Of a stretch of 64,000 bases of DNA, positions 63,501-64,000 are shown piece after piece. A program made the translations under genes and the position numbers. Each line of letters opens with the position of its first letter. The first letter of the stretch is position 1. Under the pieces are notes generated by a model, which was not told where the DNA came from, made no database searches, and saw nothing but the letters and a program-made list of their open reading frames with translations. The DNA comes from Planctomycetota bacterium (GTDB taxonomy: Bacteria; Planctomycetota; UBA1135; GCA-002686595), in assembly GCA_002686265.1 (NCBI GenBank), contig NZBA01000012.1, forward strand, positions 8,965 through 72,964, written 5' to 3'.

Positions 63501-64000
63501 GCCCGGACCGCCAGGGCGGCGCCGATGGCGGCCTTGCTCTGCAGCGGATCCTGGCAGGTCTCGATCAAGAAGGCGTCCACGCCGCCGTCGGCGAGGCCGA
63601 GGGCCTGCTCCGCGTAGGAGGCCTTGAGCTGAGCGTAGGTCGCCTGTCCCAGGGTCGGTAGTTTCGTTCCGGGGCCCATCGATCCGAGGACGAAACGCGG
63701 CCGCTCGGGGGTCGAGAAACCGTCCGCTGCCTCGCGGGCGATCAGGGCCGCGGTGCGGTTGATCTCGCGTGCACGGTCGGCGAGACCGAATTCCCCGAGG
63801 ACCAGCGTGCTGCCGCTGAAGGTGTTGGTCTCGACGGCGTCGCAGCCCACGGCCAGGTAGGCCTCGTGGATGGCGCGTATGACCTCTGGTCGTGTGAGGT
63901 TGATGATCTCGCAGCAGTTCTCCAGGCCGTGGTAATCGCGCCCGAGCTCGAGGTCGGCGGCGTGGATCTGCGTCCCCATGGCGCCGTCGGTGACGAGGAC
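60557..64000 (-). CDS. metH: Cobalamin-dependent methionine synthase, N-terminus cut by the window
   Basis: 1147 codons are visible; the frame is still open at the window edge (V-L-V-T-D-G-A before the first Met), so only a few residues are missing. All four MetH modules are present. The homocysteine-binding barrel has the zinc Cys residues in I-N-C-A-T-G and G-G-C-C-G-T-T (near 270 from Met at 63979). The methyltetrahydrofolate-binding domain has S-I-I-N-S-I-N-L-E-D. The B12-binding Rossmann domain has D-V-H-D-I-G (near 708). The SAM-binding reactivation domain has R-A-A-Y-G-Y-W-P and Y-S-F-G-Y-P-A-C-P. It makes methionine from homocysteine and 5-methyl-THF. Confidence 0.96.
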   Translation of the reverse strand, partial: VLVTDGAMGTQIHAADLELGRDYHGLENCCEIINLTRPEVIRAIHEAYLAVGCDAVETNTFSGSTLVLGEFGLADRAREINRTAALIAREAADGFSTPERPRFVLGSMGPGTKLPTLGQATYAQLKASYAEQALGLADGGVDAFLIETCQDPLQSKAAIGAALAVRAQAGTEIPIFVSVTMEVTGTMLVGTEMAAALALLEPFPVELICINCATGPREMGEHVRLLGQSCTKRIGVYPNAGLPQLVNGQPFYPLTPEELADWLQRFVQEDGMNLVGGCCGTTPRHLEAVVRTIGERAPRPRTVNAPPQVTSIYGATTLEQESSVLLVGERSNANGSRAFRGHLLDENVDGMVQMGREQVRDGSHVLDVCAAYVGRDELADMTRLIERYRTDVAVPLMIDSTDEEVLRAALELCGGRSIINSINLEDGPDRCARVLPLAREHGAAVVALTIDEEGMGKTADDKVRIARRIHDLCVEEHGLRPEDLLFDVLTFTICTGNEDDRRLGLETLEGIRRVKSELPGVGLLLGLSNISFGLNPAARHVLNSVFLHHAQEAGLTAAILHSGRIEPLHRIDERVREVAEDLIFDRRRPDYDPLEEFMRLFEGVDVQARAERSVPEDVFERLEWRIVEGEGEGLQDDLDLAMRSRPPLEIINSVLLAGMGVVGDLFGRGEIQLPFVLRSAETMKGAVAHLEPHLDRIDGETRGRIVLATVRGDVHDIGKNLVDIILTNNGYTVYNIGIKQPIQHILDVVHEHDPDAVGMSGLLVKSTVIMRENLEEMNNRGVALPVILGGAALTRKYVEDDCRRAYEGPLYYARDAFEGLDTMARIVAGEERPAPAGEAAAEPTAEPTGSIAQVARTVAEVGVRPEPQEDARLPVPPEIERDIEYPAAPFLGHRLIEAVSLQSVMSYINEKTLFHFQWGYRRKNRSVEAHRRFTDEHVRPIYHALMKRCAEEGILQPRAAYGYWPCSPEGDALVLFDPDGSGREVARFGFPRQSGKKSLCISDFFHADNGTPDTVALQVVTVGQQASETARSWFAEDRYQDYLHLHGLSVETAEGLAEYVHRQIRGELGFADEDAREMNRLFKQGYRGARYSFGYPACPNLKDQEQLLALLHADELGIQMSDEHQLWPEQSTSAIVVHHPEARYFTI

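Overview
The window is about 70% G+C, almost fully coding (no gene-free stretch reaches 300 bases) and looks chromosomal. It suggests a Gram-negative, LPS-bearing member of the Planctomycetota. The evidence is the set of secreted FG-GAP and M43 proteins ending in a shared Cys-rich 147-residue C-terminal module, the giant carboxypeptidase-regulatory-like repeat proteins, the sulfatase, and many TPR, FHA or CAP lipoproteins. The phylum is an inference from protein architecture. No rRNA, tRNA, CRISPR array or intact insertion sequence is visible. The only mobile-element trace is a short decayed IS256-type transposase tail near 3.4 kb.

Layout. 1-3.5 kb: the end of a large repeat-domain surface protein (cut by the window edge) and a secreted alpha/beta hydrolase. 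3.5-6.4 kb: a WaaP-like kinase, two methyltransferases and a secreted endonuclease/exonuclease/phosphatase-fold protein. 6.5-7.6 kb: a TlpA/thioredoxin-like protein whose active site reads W-[TGA]-G-P-C, best explained as a selenoprotein with SECIS-like hairpins just after the TGA. 7.6-9.7 kb: a MamK-like bacterial actin with a coiled-coil partner gene. 9.9-16.5 kb: a PcrA/UvrD helicase overlapping an HTH-less sigma-54 activator, then a CAP-domain lipoprotein overlapping an FHA membrane protein. 16.6-25.6 kb: envelope/LPS genes (glycosyltransferase, LpxL-type acyltransferase, second WaaP-like kinase, LptF/LptG permeases, GT9 heptosyltransferase) interleaved with a TPR lipoprotein and a membrane protein. 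25.6-28.5 kb: an NtrY-like histidine kinase and an SDR epimerase. 28.5-37.7 kb: secreted proteins, a second giant repeat protein, a triple-parvulin protein and a secreted hydrolase. 37.7-42.1 kb: an arylsulfatase and a carbamoyltransferase/polysaccharide deacetylase pair. 42.1-45.6 kb: slyD, speA and dus. 45.6-49.7 kb: threonine dehydratase, a degenerate sulfatase-fold protein and a TrmJ-like methyltransferase. 49.8-58.7 kb: M43 protease, cardiolipin synthase, cobalamin adenosyltransferase, MiaE, xylAB and a DUF3187 lipoprotein. 58.7-64 kb: patatin, a methyltransferase and metH (cut by the window edge).

Two transcription-level themes recur. First, in this GC-rich background TANNNT hexamers sit 6-11 bases before many start codons, which suggests leaderless or near-leaderless mRNAs. 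Second, two divergent gene pairs (25601/25624 and 45591/45616) have start codons only 22 and 24 bp apart with overlapping -10-like hexamers on both strands, so the spacer would be a complete bidirectional promoter. Co-transcribed genes commonly overlap by ATGA, GTGA or TTGA. Function can be read as envelope building and decoration (LPS kinases, Lpt export, GT9, acyltransferase, carbamoyltransferase/deacetylase), polymer degradation (sulfatase, M43 protease, xylose catabolism) and B12/one-carbon metabolism (metH, adenosyltransferase).
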